29,894 nucleotides of DNA, taken from an uncultured Eubacteriales bacterium. GTDB lineage: Bacteria > Bacillota > Clostridia > Oscillospirales > Acutalibacteraceae. Of this stretch, positions 8,057 through 14,970 are shown in pieces (the stretch's first letter is position 1; each line of letters opens with the position of its first letter). Position numbers and translations under genes: made by a program. The notes beneath the pieces are model-generated. The model worked only from the letters and a program-made list of their open reading frames with translations, ran no database searches and was not told the origin of the DNA. The stretch lies in assembly GCA_910580045.1 (NCBI GenBank), contig CAJTXF010000028.1, positions 1 through 29,894 on the forward strand, read 5' to 3'.

Positions 8057-8467
8057 TCAATAATACTCTACAGAGGACTCTGGCGAGGAAGCCATCTCAC
8101 TCTCGCTGACAGTCTCCACATAGTACCCATTCCGAAAATCTTCGTGCTGGCAAAGATTGTAAATCGTACAGAAAACAATCACTGCCGCCACGAAAATGCC
8201 TGCAGCTACAAAGACTTTAATCGCCCAGCTTTTGGTTCTGGCATCCGCCAAAGAAGAGCTTGGAAAAGCAGCAGCAAACTCTTCCGACACTTCTTCAGGA
8301 GTTCCAAACTCAGTAAAGAGCTCGTCCAAAGTGACTTGGGGATGCTCCGCAAGATAATTGCTCAAATTATCCTTCAAGCTGGCGGTAAATTCTTCTTTTT
8401 TGTGCTTGTCTCCAATCAGATTGAGCTTAATCAGCCGAAGATACTCAATGACTGACACATCTTCCAT
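8057..8467 (-). CDS. HAAS/DUF1700-like membrane protein
   Basis: 136 residues from the ATG at 8467. A TTG at 8494 would add nine residues and overlap the padR stop. Residues about 1-75 are an alpha-helical region with the pattern seen in HAAS-type proteins that accompany PadR regulators (...YLAEHPQVTLDELFTEFGTPEEVSEEF). One transmembrane helix follows, WAIKVFVAAGIFVAAVIVF, then a short acidic Ser-rich tail. Such proteins are often encoded directly downstream of padR and are thought to work with it, but the mechanism is not established. The ribosome site (GTGGGTGG) is weak, consistent with translational coupling to padR. Confidence 0.7.
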   Translation of the reverse strand: MEDVSVIEYLRLIKLNLIGDKHKKEEFTASLKDNLSNYLAEHPQVTLDELFTEFGTPEEVSEEFAAAFPSSSLADARTKSWAIKVFVAAGIFVAAVIVFCTIYNLCQHEDFRNGYYVETVSESEMASSPESSVEYY

Positions 8468-8483
8468 AAGTGCCCACCCACTT

Positions 8484-8816
8484 TCATTCTCCAATCACAG
8501 ATTGTACACCTGCGCTCATTGCATGATAAGCATCTAGCAGGTCGGAGAGAAAAGCCTCTCCTGCTGGCTCTAAATGGTAGAACACATGAGCTTTTTTTAC
8601 CCCCTCCTCCTTACGCTTCGAAACATAGCCCTTCTCTTCCAGCCGGTACAGCACAATATAAAGCACACTTCCCGCAACCACAAAATTGCCGTTGCTGCGC
8701 CGCTTTAATTCCTGGTTGAGCTGATATCCATACTTGTCCGCCTCTTTCAGCAGGAAAAGCACCAACATCTGTAAAGGGCCACGCTTAAACTCAGCTAATT
8801 CTTTGTCGCTTAACAT
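8484..8816 (-). CDS. PadR family transcriptional regulator
   Basis: 110 residues. The winged-helix core of the PadR family is plain: FKRGPLQMLVLFLLKEADKYGYQLNQEL, then GSVLYIVLYRLEEKGYVSKRKEEG, then VFYHLEPAGEAFL. This is the short PadR subtype, with one C-terminal dimerisation helix. The start has GGAAAGAGG upstream. It is the first gene of a three-gene minus-strand unit with a consensus sigma-A promoter. PadR proteins usually repress their own operon in response to a ligand or stress; no operator could be named with confidence. Confidence 0.88.
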   Translation of the reverse strand: MLSDKELAEFKRGPLQMLVLFLLKEADKYGYQLNQELKRRSNGNFVVAGSVLYIVLYRLEEKGYVSKRKEEGVKKAHVFYHLEPAGEAFLSDLLDAYHAMSAGVQSVIGE

Positions 8817-8884
8817 AATACCTCTTTCCTCGAGAACAGATTTTTACCAAAAGATGAAATGAAAGAAATGTTTTTCGTATCACA

Positions 8885-8913
8885 AGTATAAGGCATAAAG
8901 CTCAGGCTGTCAA
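8885..8913 (-). promoter_or_regulatory. Sigma-A promoter of the padR operon
   Basis: TTGACA (8913-8908), a 17-nt spacer and TATACT (8890-8885) on the minus strand, about 70 nt before the padR start. A PadR autoregulatory site would be expected around or downstream of it. Confidence 0.75.
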
Positions 8914-9161
8914 GAACATTTTCAGATGAATTTCAAAAAAAGGGTATTTATGATAGTTCTAATTTGCAATATCTTTGTTGGCGTAAATATAAAATCTTTG
9001 TTTAGATTGTGAGTGTTTTGTGGTGCGGATTCTGAATTTTCCCGTAAAACCTGTGGGATTTTCCACTCTGTTTATCGCTGCTGATACTCCAAAAAAATTT
9101 TTGAAAATATGTGGCAATAAACCCGTGAAGGAGGGAGTCGTCAGGGTGCCCAACATCCTAG
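8914..9161. other. AT-rich intergenic stretch without a recognised gene
   Basis: No open frame with a ribosome site or family match was found on either strand, and no terminator-like stem. A few short repeats are present but nothing that could be assigned. Confidence 0.4.
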
Positions 9162-9190
9162 TTGACAAAATCTGACAATATTTGTATAAT
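9162..9190 (+). promoter_or_regulatory. Consensus sigma-A promoter with no gene behind it
   Basis: Perfect TTGACA (9162-9167), 17-nt spacer and perfect TATAAT (9185-9190) on the plus strand. The downstream protein gene is on the opposite strand, so the likely product is a small RNA. Confidence 0.8.
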
Positions 9191-9196
9191 AAAAAC

Positions 9197-9330
9197 ACCT
9201 CCTGCATGGGAGGTGAAAAGTATTATCATAACGATGAACAGTTGGTCCGTAACAGGAAGCATGCCCCGTGACTTCCCGAGCTGTTATACCCAGCCTGAAT
9301 CTGATTTTGGGGTTTTCCGCGAACCCCTTA
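9197..9330 (+). ncRNA. Candidate small structured RNA
   Basis: The segment after the consensus promoter folds by eye into CACCTCC/GGGAGGTG followed by a long irregular hairpin. ATCA and GAT on the left pair with ATC and TGAT on the right; CAG pairs with CTG, TAACAG with CTGTTA, and GGAAG with CTTCC. A GGGGTT/AACCCC hairpin at 9309-9327 could be a weak terminator. A long bulged rod of this type recalls 6S RNA, but the closing stem was not found, so no family name is given. Short open frames inside (for example an ATG at 9205 or 9233) lack convincing ribosome spacing. Approximate ends only. Confidence 0.4.
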
Positions 9331-9349
9331 CTCTGAAAATTCCTGCACA

Positions 9350-9751
9350 TCAAATTTTTCGCAGCTCCTCCATAGCATCCTGTATCAGCTTGCCGGTGTT
9401 CAGATTGCTCACGCCCACCACAATATTATCACAGTGATTGATAGGAATCAAAATACGTTTTGCCCTGCTTTGGGCCACAGCGCAGGCCATGGCGGGTGTG
9501 ACCTCTCCCAAAAGGGAGTCAGCAATTACAATACCAATAGGGCCCACAATCACATCAGCCTTTTTGCAGTTGACAACCACCGCGTTTTCTCCAGTGGCCG
9601 CTGCATCAGCCCCGGCCTTCAGCATGGCAGAGGTGGCCAGGGTATTGGTGCCCACAGCTGTGAGCCTGGCTTGGGGCAGCGCCTCTTTGACCGCGGCAAC
9701 CAGCTGCCGGCCAATGCCGCCGCCCTGGGCATCGATGACTAAAATATTCAT
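9350..9751 (-). CDS. DUF3842 family protein
   Basis: 133 residues from the ATG at 9751, preceded by AGGAGGAAGTT; a longer frame adds six residues without a site. The start MNILVIDAQGGGIGRQLV forms a Rossmann-like nucleotide-binding loop (GGGIG). Conserved segments follow: AVGTNTLATSAMLKAGAD, VVVNCKKADVIVGPIGI and RILIPINHCDNIVVG. These match DUF3842, a small family in Clostridia with no known function. It is cytoplasmic and transcribed alone from its own promoter. The NAD-binding-like fold is inferred from the glycine loop only. Confidence 0.85.
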   Translation of the reverse strand: MNILVIDAQGGGIGRQLVAAVKEALPQARLTAVGTNTLATSAMLKAGADAAATGENAVVVNCKKADVIVGPIGIVIADSLLGEVTPAMACAVAQSRAKRILIPINHCDNIVVGVSNLNTGKLIQDAMEELRKI

Positions 9752-9805
9752 AACTTCCTCCTGAGCCAAAAGACGGCGCTTTCATTTTTCAAATATCTCC
9801 TGGGT

Positions 9806-9834
9806 ATAGTACCATAAAACAACAGGTTTCGCAA
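9806..9834 (-). promoter_or_regulatory. Sigma-A type promoter of the DUF3842 gene
   Basis: TTGCGA (9834-9829), 17-nt spacer and TACTAT (9811-9806) on the minus strand, about 55 nt upstream of the start codon. Confidence 0.55.
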
Positions 9835-9936
9835 GAGGGAATGCTGCCAAATGTCTCTGTAAGACAGCTGTAACCCTTGGAATTTTTTCAGGCTCCAGTT
9901 TGATGATAAGAAATAGTACACAAGGAAGTGTCGGCA

Positions 9937-11169
9937 ATGAGGAATTTTTGGCGTCCGCTTGTGGTGTTGGCAGTTCTGTTCGCCGCCTCTCTGCCGTTTT
10001 TTGCCCGCGCTTCCGCAGACGGCCTGTGCGGACAGCTGACGCCCAGTTCAGGCAAGCCCGGCTCCAGTGTGCAGATGCTTCTTTCCTATGACGGCAGCTG
10101 GGGAGATATCTCAGCTCTGCTGGTGGAGATTCCCTCCAGTACTGACTGGAAAGTAACAGACAGCAAATTTTTACAGGAAGGCTATATCTTTGACTACAGT
10201 GGAGAGGGTGTTTCCCGCTGGCTGTTTACCCAGCGGGACGGGAAGGGGCTCTCCGCCGGGGATGTGCTGACTGTGGATCTCCGCTTGTCCTCAGAGGCGC
10301 CCAGCGGTTCTGTGGAGCTGCGGGTGGATGTTAAGCAAATTATGCTGGCCAGTGGCATGGAGCAGGAAAACCGAGTGCTTCGCCTGCCATACCAGGTGTC
10401 TCCCCAGGCCTCCAGTGAGGCCAGTCTGCTGGCGCTGAAGCCCTCTCAGGGCACGCTGAGCCCGGCCTTTTCGCCGGAGGTGACGGAATATCAGGTGACA
10501 GTGCCCTTTCCCGTGGCATCCATGAGCTATGAGCTTCAAGCATCCAAGGGCGCGAAGTACTCCATCAACCGTAAGAACCTAGGGGCAGGCGGCAGTGATA
10601 CCCGCTTCGAGATTACCGTAACAGCGGAAGACGGGAAGACAAAGCGGGTTTACGCCGTGACAGTCCACCGGGAGGAAAAACCTACGCCCCTTCCCACAGC
10701 AAGCCCCACACCCCGTCCAATTCCCACCCCGCGGCCTACCGCCACGCCAAAACCCACAAAAACGCCAAAGCCTACTGCTACACCAAAAGCAACCAATACG
10801 CCCAAACCTACCGCCACACCAAAGCCCACAAAGACTCCCAAACCTACCGCTACTCCTAAACCCACGAAAACACCGAAGCCCTCTGCCACGCCAAAATCTA
10901 CGCGGACGCCCAAGCCCAGCAGTACGCCGGTCCCGGCTATGTCCAGCAGCGGGCCCACTCTTCCGCCCAGCGGCGTGCAGGTTGTGACGAGGCCTATTCT
11001 GATGGATTCAGGCAGGGACGCTGGATGGAAAGTGAGCGGGGTGACAATGGTAGGCATTCTGGTGGTGCTTCTGTCCGGACCGGTTGTGAAGTTCTTGAAA
11101 CGCTTTTTCAGCACCAACGGGAACAGAGCGGCAGGGAAGGGGAAAGAAAATGGGCCGGACGAGAAGTAA
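9937..11169 (+). CDS. Secreted, membrane-anchored protein with cadherin-like domain and Thr-Pro-Lys stalk
   Basis: 410 residues from the ATG at 9937. An AAGGA lies about 10 nt upstream; the GTG nine bases earlier is too close to it. Residues 1-27 are a signal peptide (FWRPLVVLAVLFAASLPFFARASA). Residues about 28-155 look like a cohesin/dockerin-type beta-sandwich binding domain. Residues about 160-245 resemble the cadherin-like beta-sandwich family (LKPSQGTLSPAFSPEVTEYQVTV...YAVTVHRE). Residues about 247-330 are a repetitive stalk of TPKPT(K/A)(T/A). A transmembrane helix near residue 365 (VTMVGILVVLLSGPVVKFL) and a basic tail close the chain. The protein is thus exposed on the cell surface. 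Function unknown; the stalk may be glycosylated. It is convergent with the LysR gene. Confidence 0.8.
   Translation: MRNFWRPLVVLAVLFAASLPFFARASADGLCGQLTPSSGKPGSSVQMLLSYDGSWGDISALLVEIPSSTDWKVTDSKFLQEGYIFDYSGEGVSRWLFTQRDGKGLSAGDVLTVDLRLSSEAPSGSVELRVDVKQIMLASGMEQENRVLRLPYQVSPQASSEASLLALKPSQGTLSPAFSPEVTEYQVTVPFPVASMSYELQASKGAKYSINRKNLGAGGSDTRFEITVTAEDGKTKRVYAVTVHREEKPTPLPTASPTPRPIPTPRPTATPKPTKTPKPTATPKATNTPKPTATPKPTKTPKPTATPKPTKTPKPSATPKSTRTPKPSSTPVPAMSSSGPTLPPSGVQVVTRPILMDSGRDAGWKVSGVTMVGILVVLLSGPVVKFLKRFFSTNGNRAAGKGKENGPDEK
10678..10932 (+). repeat. Repeat region encoding the Thr-Pro-Lys stalk
   Basis: Imperfect 12- to 24-nt repeats of the type ACNCCNAANCCNACN, encoding TPKPTATPKPTK. Third-position variation shows that it is kept as protein sequence. 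Confidence 0.8.
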
Positions 11170-11192
11170 GCGGCCAGGCCATCGGGAGCAGG

Positions 11193-12074
11193 CTACAGCT
11201 CCACGATTTCCCGCAGGCAGGCCAAAAACTTTTCTGCCGGTTTCGAGAGGGTCTGATACTTTTTCCAGATGATGTTGCAGGGGTGCTCCGGCGCGCCTTT
11301 CAGGGGCCGGTAGCACAGGCCGTTGCCCTGGATGTTGGCCAGCTTTTCATAACAGATGGCGCAGCCCAGCCCTTCTTCCACCAGCAGCGTGGCGTTGAAA
11401 ATCAGGGTGTAGGTGGCGGCAATATGCAGCTTGCCCGGCTCCCGGCTCAGCCAGGTCAGCCCGCCGCGGCCATCCCTCAGCTCAGTGGCCGGCACAATCA
11501 AAGGCTGTTCCCGCAGGTCAGCAGGGGAAATGCTCTCCTTCTGGGCCAGGGGGCTGTCTTCCCGCATCAGCACGGCAAACCGGTTGGTTTCCGGCAGGCT
11601 CAAACGGTGGAACTGCATGGAATCCACTTCTCCATAGACCATGCCAAAGTCAATGAGCCCCTTGTTCAGCCTCTCCGTGACAAACTCAAAGTTCCCGCTG
11701 GCAATGTGGAAGCTGATGCCAGGGCAGCGCTCCTTCACCTTCCGGGCCGCCCGGGCCAGCACCCGGTTCACAGTGGATTCGCCCGCGCCGATATACACAT
11801 CCCCTGCAGTGGTTTCGTCAGCTTTGGCAATCTCGTCTTGGGTCTGGCGCATCAGCTGCATCATTTCTTCTGCCCGTTTGCGCAGGATTAGGCCTTCCTC
11901 TGTAAGGGAGATGCCCCGGTTGCTCCGGATAAACAGCGGCTTGCCCAGTTCCTCCTCCAAATCCTTCAACTGGCGGGATAAGGTGGGCTGGGATAGGTGC
12001 AGATAGTCCGCCGCGCTGGTAAAGCTCTGCTCCCTGGCCACGGCCAAAAAGTATTGCAGGACACGAAATTCCAT
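11193..12074 (-). CDS. LysR family transcriptional regulator
   Basis: 293 residues from the ATG at 12074, which has GAGGGG 7 nt upstream; the frame extends 25 codons further without support. The N-terminal winged helix-turn-helix is typical (MEFRVLQYFLAVAREQSFTSAADYLHLSQPTLSRQLKDLEEELG), followed by a linker helix and a periplasmic-binding-like effector domain from about residue 90 (GDVYIGAGESTVNRVLARAARKVKERCPGISFHI). No divergent neighbour marks its target: the next genes on its upstream side are on the same strand, and the plus-strand gene on the other side converges on it. The ligand is unknown. Confidence 0.92.
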   Translation of the reverse strand: MEFRVLQYFLAVAREQSFTSAADYLHLSQPTLSRQLKDLEEELGKPLFIRSNRGISLTEEGLILRKRAEEMMQLMRQTQDEIAKADETTAGDVYIGAGESTVNRVLARAARKVKERCPGISFHIASGNFEFVTERLNKGLIDFGMVYGEVDSMQFHRLSLPETNRFAVLMREDSPLAQKESISPADLREQPLIVPATELRDGRGGLTWLSREPGKLHIAATYTLIFNATLLVEEGLGCAICYEKLANIQGNGLCYRPLKGAPEHPCNIIWKKYQTLSKPAEKFLACLREIVEL

Positions 12075-12140
12075 GGCAATCCCCTCTTTTTTCGAGAAAT
12101 TATAGCATAGTACGCGATGCCCGTCAAGTATGGGGAAAGA

Positions 12141-12172
12141 GGCCGGCACAGCCCGTAAGCTGTGCCGGTTTC
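12141..12172 (-). terminator. Hairpin between the GT2 and LysR genes
   Basis: CCGGCACAGC (12143-12152) / GCTGTGCCGG (12159-12168), a perfect 10-bp stem. The tail on the minus strand (CCTCTTTCC) is only moderately T-rich. It probably ends transcription from the glycosyltransferase gene. Confidence 0.55.
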
Positions 12173-12207
12173 TGTTCTCTCAATTCACCCAAGCTGGTTT
12201 TCGCCGC

Positions 12208-13287
12208 CTATTTTTCTCCTTCTTTTTCCAGGCTGGCAAAATAGGCACGGTTATGGGCTACCGCTGGCGAGTCCGGCTGAAACCCGGCGGCGCGCTCGTT
12301 ATAGAGCCGGGCCTCCTCCTGGAGGCCCAGCCTGCTGCAGCAGACACACAGCTGGATGCAGGGCAGATAGCCATAAGCCTCTGGCAGAACAAACCCGCCC
12401 CTGTCATCCCGACGCGGGCACTCCAAAGCCCGGGTATACCAATAGGCAGCCTGCTCCCAAATTCCCCGGTCCAGGAAGTGCTGTCCAATATCACAACAGG
12501 TTTCCGCCCGGGGCACATCATAGGCAAAGCTGGCAAACAGGGACTGCAGGGCCTTGCCCTCCTGGCCCAAAGCGTACCAGCAGTAGGCGCACTGGCGGCA
12601 GGCCTCGATGTTGTTTTCTAGCCAGCCGCGGCCCTCAGCCAAAAAACGGCTGAGTACGTCCAGCGCCTCCTGGCAGCGCTTATGATAGTACAGCTCCCGA
12701 CCGTAATAGAACTGCTGGCGCGGGTCTAGGACAGTACCTTCCTTTATCATTTTTTCAAAAATCCGCAGGTTCCGCTCCGGGTCAGAGGGCCGCAGCTTCC
12801 AGTGAGCAATACTGCAGTCTGAGTAGCGTACATTGCCCTTGGTCTCAATTACCTCGTGGACTGCTCCTATCCAGCGCATCCCGCGCCGGACAACGCGCTC
12901 CCGGTAGTATGAGAATGTGACCCGGCCTTGGCTGTCAAAGCCCGTGTCGTAGCGCAGCATCAGTACGTCGTCATTATCACAGAGGCTCTCCTTTAGGGCC
13001 ATGAATTTCTCACGGTTCGGCGGCGTTAGCACATCGTCCGCGTCCAGCCACATGCAGTAATCGCAGGTGGCCTGGGAAAAAGAAAAATTTCTGGCTGCCG
13101 CGAAATCGTCTATCCAGGGAAACGAAAGCACTTTATCCGTAAACTTTTGGGCAATCTCCCGGGTTCGGTCTGTTGAGCCTGTGTCCACAATGATGATTTC
13201 GTCCACCAAATCCGCCGCGGAGTTTAAGCAGCGCTCTAATACATCCTCCTCGTCCCGAACAATCATGCAAAGGCTGATGGTGCTCAT
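12208..13287 (-). CDS. Family 2 glycosyltransferase with TPR-like C-terminal region
   Basis: 359 residues, with GAGGAGAGGG before the ATG. The GT-A domain is clear: MSTISLCMIVRDEEDVLERCL, EIIIVDTGSTDRTREIA (residues 30-46), FAAARNFSF, and the metal-binding DxD in WLDADDV (residues 80-86). The second half, from about residue 180, is helical with TPR-like repeats (FYYGRELYYHKRCQEALDVL, CWYALGQEGKALQSL). This is the architecture of SunS-type and related glycosyltransferases that modify peptides or proteins. There is no signal or transmembrane segment. It lies about 100 nt downstream of the collagen-like gene on the same strand, so a role in O-glycosylating the Thr of its GPT/GAT repeats is plausible (inference). 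Confidence 0.88.
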   Translation of the reverse strand: MSTISLCMIVRDEEDVLERCLNSAADLVDEIIIVDTGSTDRTREIAQKFTDKVLSFPWIDDFAAARNFSFSQATCDYCMWLDADDVLTPPNREKFMALKESLCDNDDVLMLRYDTGFDSQGRVTFSYYRERVVRRGMRWIGAVHEVIETKGNVRYSDCSIAHWKLRPSDPERNLRIFEKMIKEGTVLDPRQQFYYGRELYYHKRCQEALDVLSRFLAEGRGWLENNIEACRQCAYCWYALGQEGKALQSLFASFAYDVPRAETCCDIGQHFLDRGIWEQAAYWYTRALECPRRDDRGGFVLPEAYGYLPCIQLCVCCSRLGLQEEARLYNERAAGFQPDSPAVAHNRAYFASLEKEGEK

Positions 13288-13325
13288 ATTGCGCCCTCTC
13301 CTCTCTTGTGTTATGTTTGTGAAAT

Positions 13326-13366
13326 AAAGGGAGGAAAGCCCCCAAACAGCAGGAGGCTTCCCTTTT
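13326..13366 (-). terminator. Hairpin after the collagen-like gene
   Basis: AAAGGGAAGCC and GGCTTTCCTCCCTTT can pair across a 14-nt loop on the minus strand, with only a short T-run (ATTTC). It may be a partial terminator letting some transcription through to the glycosyltransferase gene. Confidence 0.45.
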
Positions 13367-13387
13367 CCAACACAGGAAGAGTGCTGG

Positions 13388-14806
13388 TTATGCCAGCCGG
13401 ACGACGGTCAGTGACGCGCCGGCACCGCCTTGCAGAACCACAGCAGCCGCGATTCCAGACAGCTGAAGGGCCAACGTATCTCCTGCGATCAGCGGGGTGA
13501 TTACCGTAGCCTCATAAGAAGTGGTAGCCACAGGCGAGAGCACAGAGCCGGGAATGGCAGTTCCGTTTCGGAGCACCTGGGAGGACATAGCTACCGAAAC
13601 CGTAGGATTCACCCGGTAGGTGACCAGATAGGTTCCGGTTTGCGGTACAGTAAAGGTGGTATTTGTGCCGTTGGCAGTGAAGCCGTCCAGGTTTTGTGCG
13701 TTGGGCAGGGGTACATTTGTGCCGCCCAGGATTACGGCAATGGTCTGCCCCGCAGTGTTGGAGGCGCTCATAGAAGTGGCGGTGACGGAAGGGCCCGTGG
13801 GACCGGTCGGCCCAGTAGCGCCGGTAGCCCCAGCAGCGCCAGTAGGCCCAGTAGGCCCGGGCACACCGTCAGCCCCAGTAGCCCCAGTGGCGCCGGTGGG
13901 CCCGGTGACGCCATCCGCACCTGTAGCCCCAGCAGCGCCAGTCGGCCCAGTGGGGCCGGTCACACCGTCAGCCCCGGTAGCGCCAGTGGCGCCGGTGGGT
14001 CCGGTGATGCCATCTGCGCCAGTGGCTCCAGCAGCGCCAGTCGGCCCGGTAGGCCCGGTTACACCATCAGCCCCGGTAGCACCAGTGGCGCCGGTGGGTC
14101 CGGTGACGCCATCCGCACCTGTAGCCCCAGCAGCGCCAGTAGGTCCAGTGGGCCCGGTTACACCATCAGCCCCAGTAGCCCCAGTGGCGCCGGTGGGCCC
14201 GGTGATGCCATCCGCGCCTGTAGCTCCAGCAGCTCCAGCAGCGCCAGTAGGCCCAGTAGGCCCGGTTATACCATCAGCCCCGGTAGCCCCAGTGGCACCG
14301 GTGGGCCCGGTGACGCCATCCGCGCCTGTAGCCCCAGCAGCGCCAGTAGGCCCAGTGGGTCCGGTCACACCGTCAGCCCCGGCAGCGCCAGTAGCGCCGG
14401 TGGGCCCAGTGGCGCCAACAAAACCTGCGGGACCAGTCGCGCCAGTGGCTCCTGTGGCACCGGTCGGCCCAGTGTCGCCCCGAGGCCCGGTGGGTCCGGC
14501 CAGGCCATTGGCGCCGGTGGGGCCAACCGCCCCAGTAGGGCCGGTACTGCCGTTTGCACCTGTGGGCCCGGTCGGCCCAATTAAGCCGGTCGCACCCGTT
14601 GCACCCGTCGCGCCGGTGGCACCAGTGGGGCCAGTCGGCCCGGTCGGTCCAGTGGGCCCTGCAGGCTCAGGCGGACAAGGCGGGCAGGGGGGACAGGGCG
14701 GAGGGCAGCAAGGCGGCGGACAGCAGGGGGGCGGGCAGGGTGGGAGCTCGCCGCTGCAGTGGCCGCTGCCGGAAGAGGAGAAGCCGGAATAGATTTTCAT
14801 ATTCAT
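13388..14806 (-). CDS. Collagen-like BclA-type surface glycoprotein
   Basis: 472 residues from the ATG at 14806, with GGAGG 10 nt upstream; the longer frame up to 14953 has no support. Residues 1-16 are short and polar. Residues 17-46 form a Cys/Pro head with nine cysteines (CPPPCCPPPCC pattern). Residues about 49-340 are uninterrupted Gly-X-Y collagen repeats, mainly GPT, GAT, GAD and GVT, in a 33-residue higher-order repeat. Residues about 341-472 form a BclA-like, C1q/TNF-type jelly-roll domain (NLDGFTANGTNTTFTVPQTGTYLVTYRV ... AGDTLALQLSG). In spore formers such proteins make the hair-like nap of the exosporium, anchored at the N-terminus and trimerised at the C-terminus. The Cys head could cross-link to the coat (inference). 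A candidate sigma-K-like promoter lies upstream. Confidence 0.9.
   Translation of the reverse strand: MNMKIYSGFSSSGSGHCSGELPPCPPPCCPPPCCPPPCPPCPPCPPEPAGPTGPTGPTGPTGATGATGATGATGLIGPTGPTGANGSTGPTGAVGPTGANGLAGPTGPRGDTGPTGATGATGATGPAGFVGATGPTGATGAAGADGVTGPTGPTGAAGATGADGVTGPTGATGATGADGITGPTGPTGAAGAAGATGADGITGPTGATGATGADGVTGPTGPTGAAGATGADGVTGPTGATGATGADGVTGPTGPTGAAGATGADGITGPTGATGATGADGVTGPTGPTGAAGATGADGVTGPTGATGATGADGVPGPTGPTGAAGATGATGPTGPTGPSVTATSMSASNTAGQTIAVILGGTNVPLPNAQNLDGFTANGTNTTFTVPQTGTYLVTYRVNPTVSVAMSSQVLRNGTAIPGSVLSPVATTSYEATVITPLIAGDTLALQLSGIAAAVVLQGGAGASLTVVRLA
13840..14380 (-). repeat. 99-bp tandem repeat inside the collagen-like region
   Basis: About five copies of a 99-bp unit encode GADG(V/I)TGPTGPTGAAGAT plus GADG(V/I)TGPTGATGAT; one copy carries an extra GAA triplet. 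Copies differ mostly at synonymous positions. Unit number is likely to vary between strains. Confidence 0.8.
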
Positions 14807-14867
14807 GCTGGAATTACCTCCAAAAAAGATGTGGCCCCGGCCCTTAGGGGAACCAGAGCCTATTTTC

Positions 14868-14893
14868 AGTATATGCCTGTCCGAAAAAAGGGT
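14868..14893 (-). promoter_or_regulatory. Possible sigma-K-like (late mother-cell) promoter of the collagen-like gene
   Basis: On the minus strand AC (14893-14892), a 16-nt spacer and CATATACTG (14875-14867) resemble the sigma-K pattern AC-N16/17-CATANNNTA with one mismatch in the final TA. No sigma-A promoter was seen here. It lies about 60 nt upstream of the start codon. Confidence 0.4.
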
Positions 14894-14920
14894 GCTGCTC
14901 CGGCGCCAGGAGAAAATATC

Positions 14921-14951
14921 AAAAAAACGGGCTTGGGAAACACCCAAGCCC
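14921..14951 (-). terminator. Terminator after the O-acetyltransferase gene
   Basis: GGGCTTGGG / CCCAAGCCC stem followed on the minus strand by seven T residues, directly after the stop at 14971. It separates the sugar operon from the collagen-like gene. Confidence 0.85.
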
Positions 14952-14970
14952 AATACTGCTTAAAACACGC

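Noticed and set aside
9205..9437. Short plus-strand open frames in the 9.2 kb transcript
   Set aside because: Ribosome sites are misplaced, the longest runs antisense into DUF3842, and base pairing explains the sequence better.
10678..10932. CRISPR-like or microsatellite repeat
   Set aside because: The repeats are in frame, vary at third positions, and encode a Thr-Pro-Lys stalk.
13430..14792. Long open frames on the plus strand opposite the collagen-like gene (up to 384 codons)
   Set aside because: They are mirror products of the Gly-X-Y repeats (Pro/Ala/Val-rich low-complexity translations), with no ribosome site and no domain.
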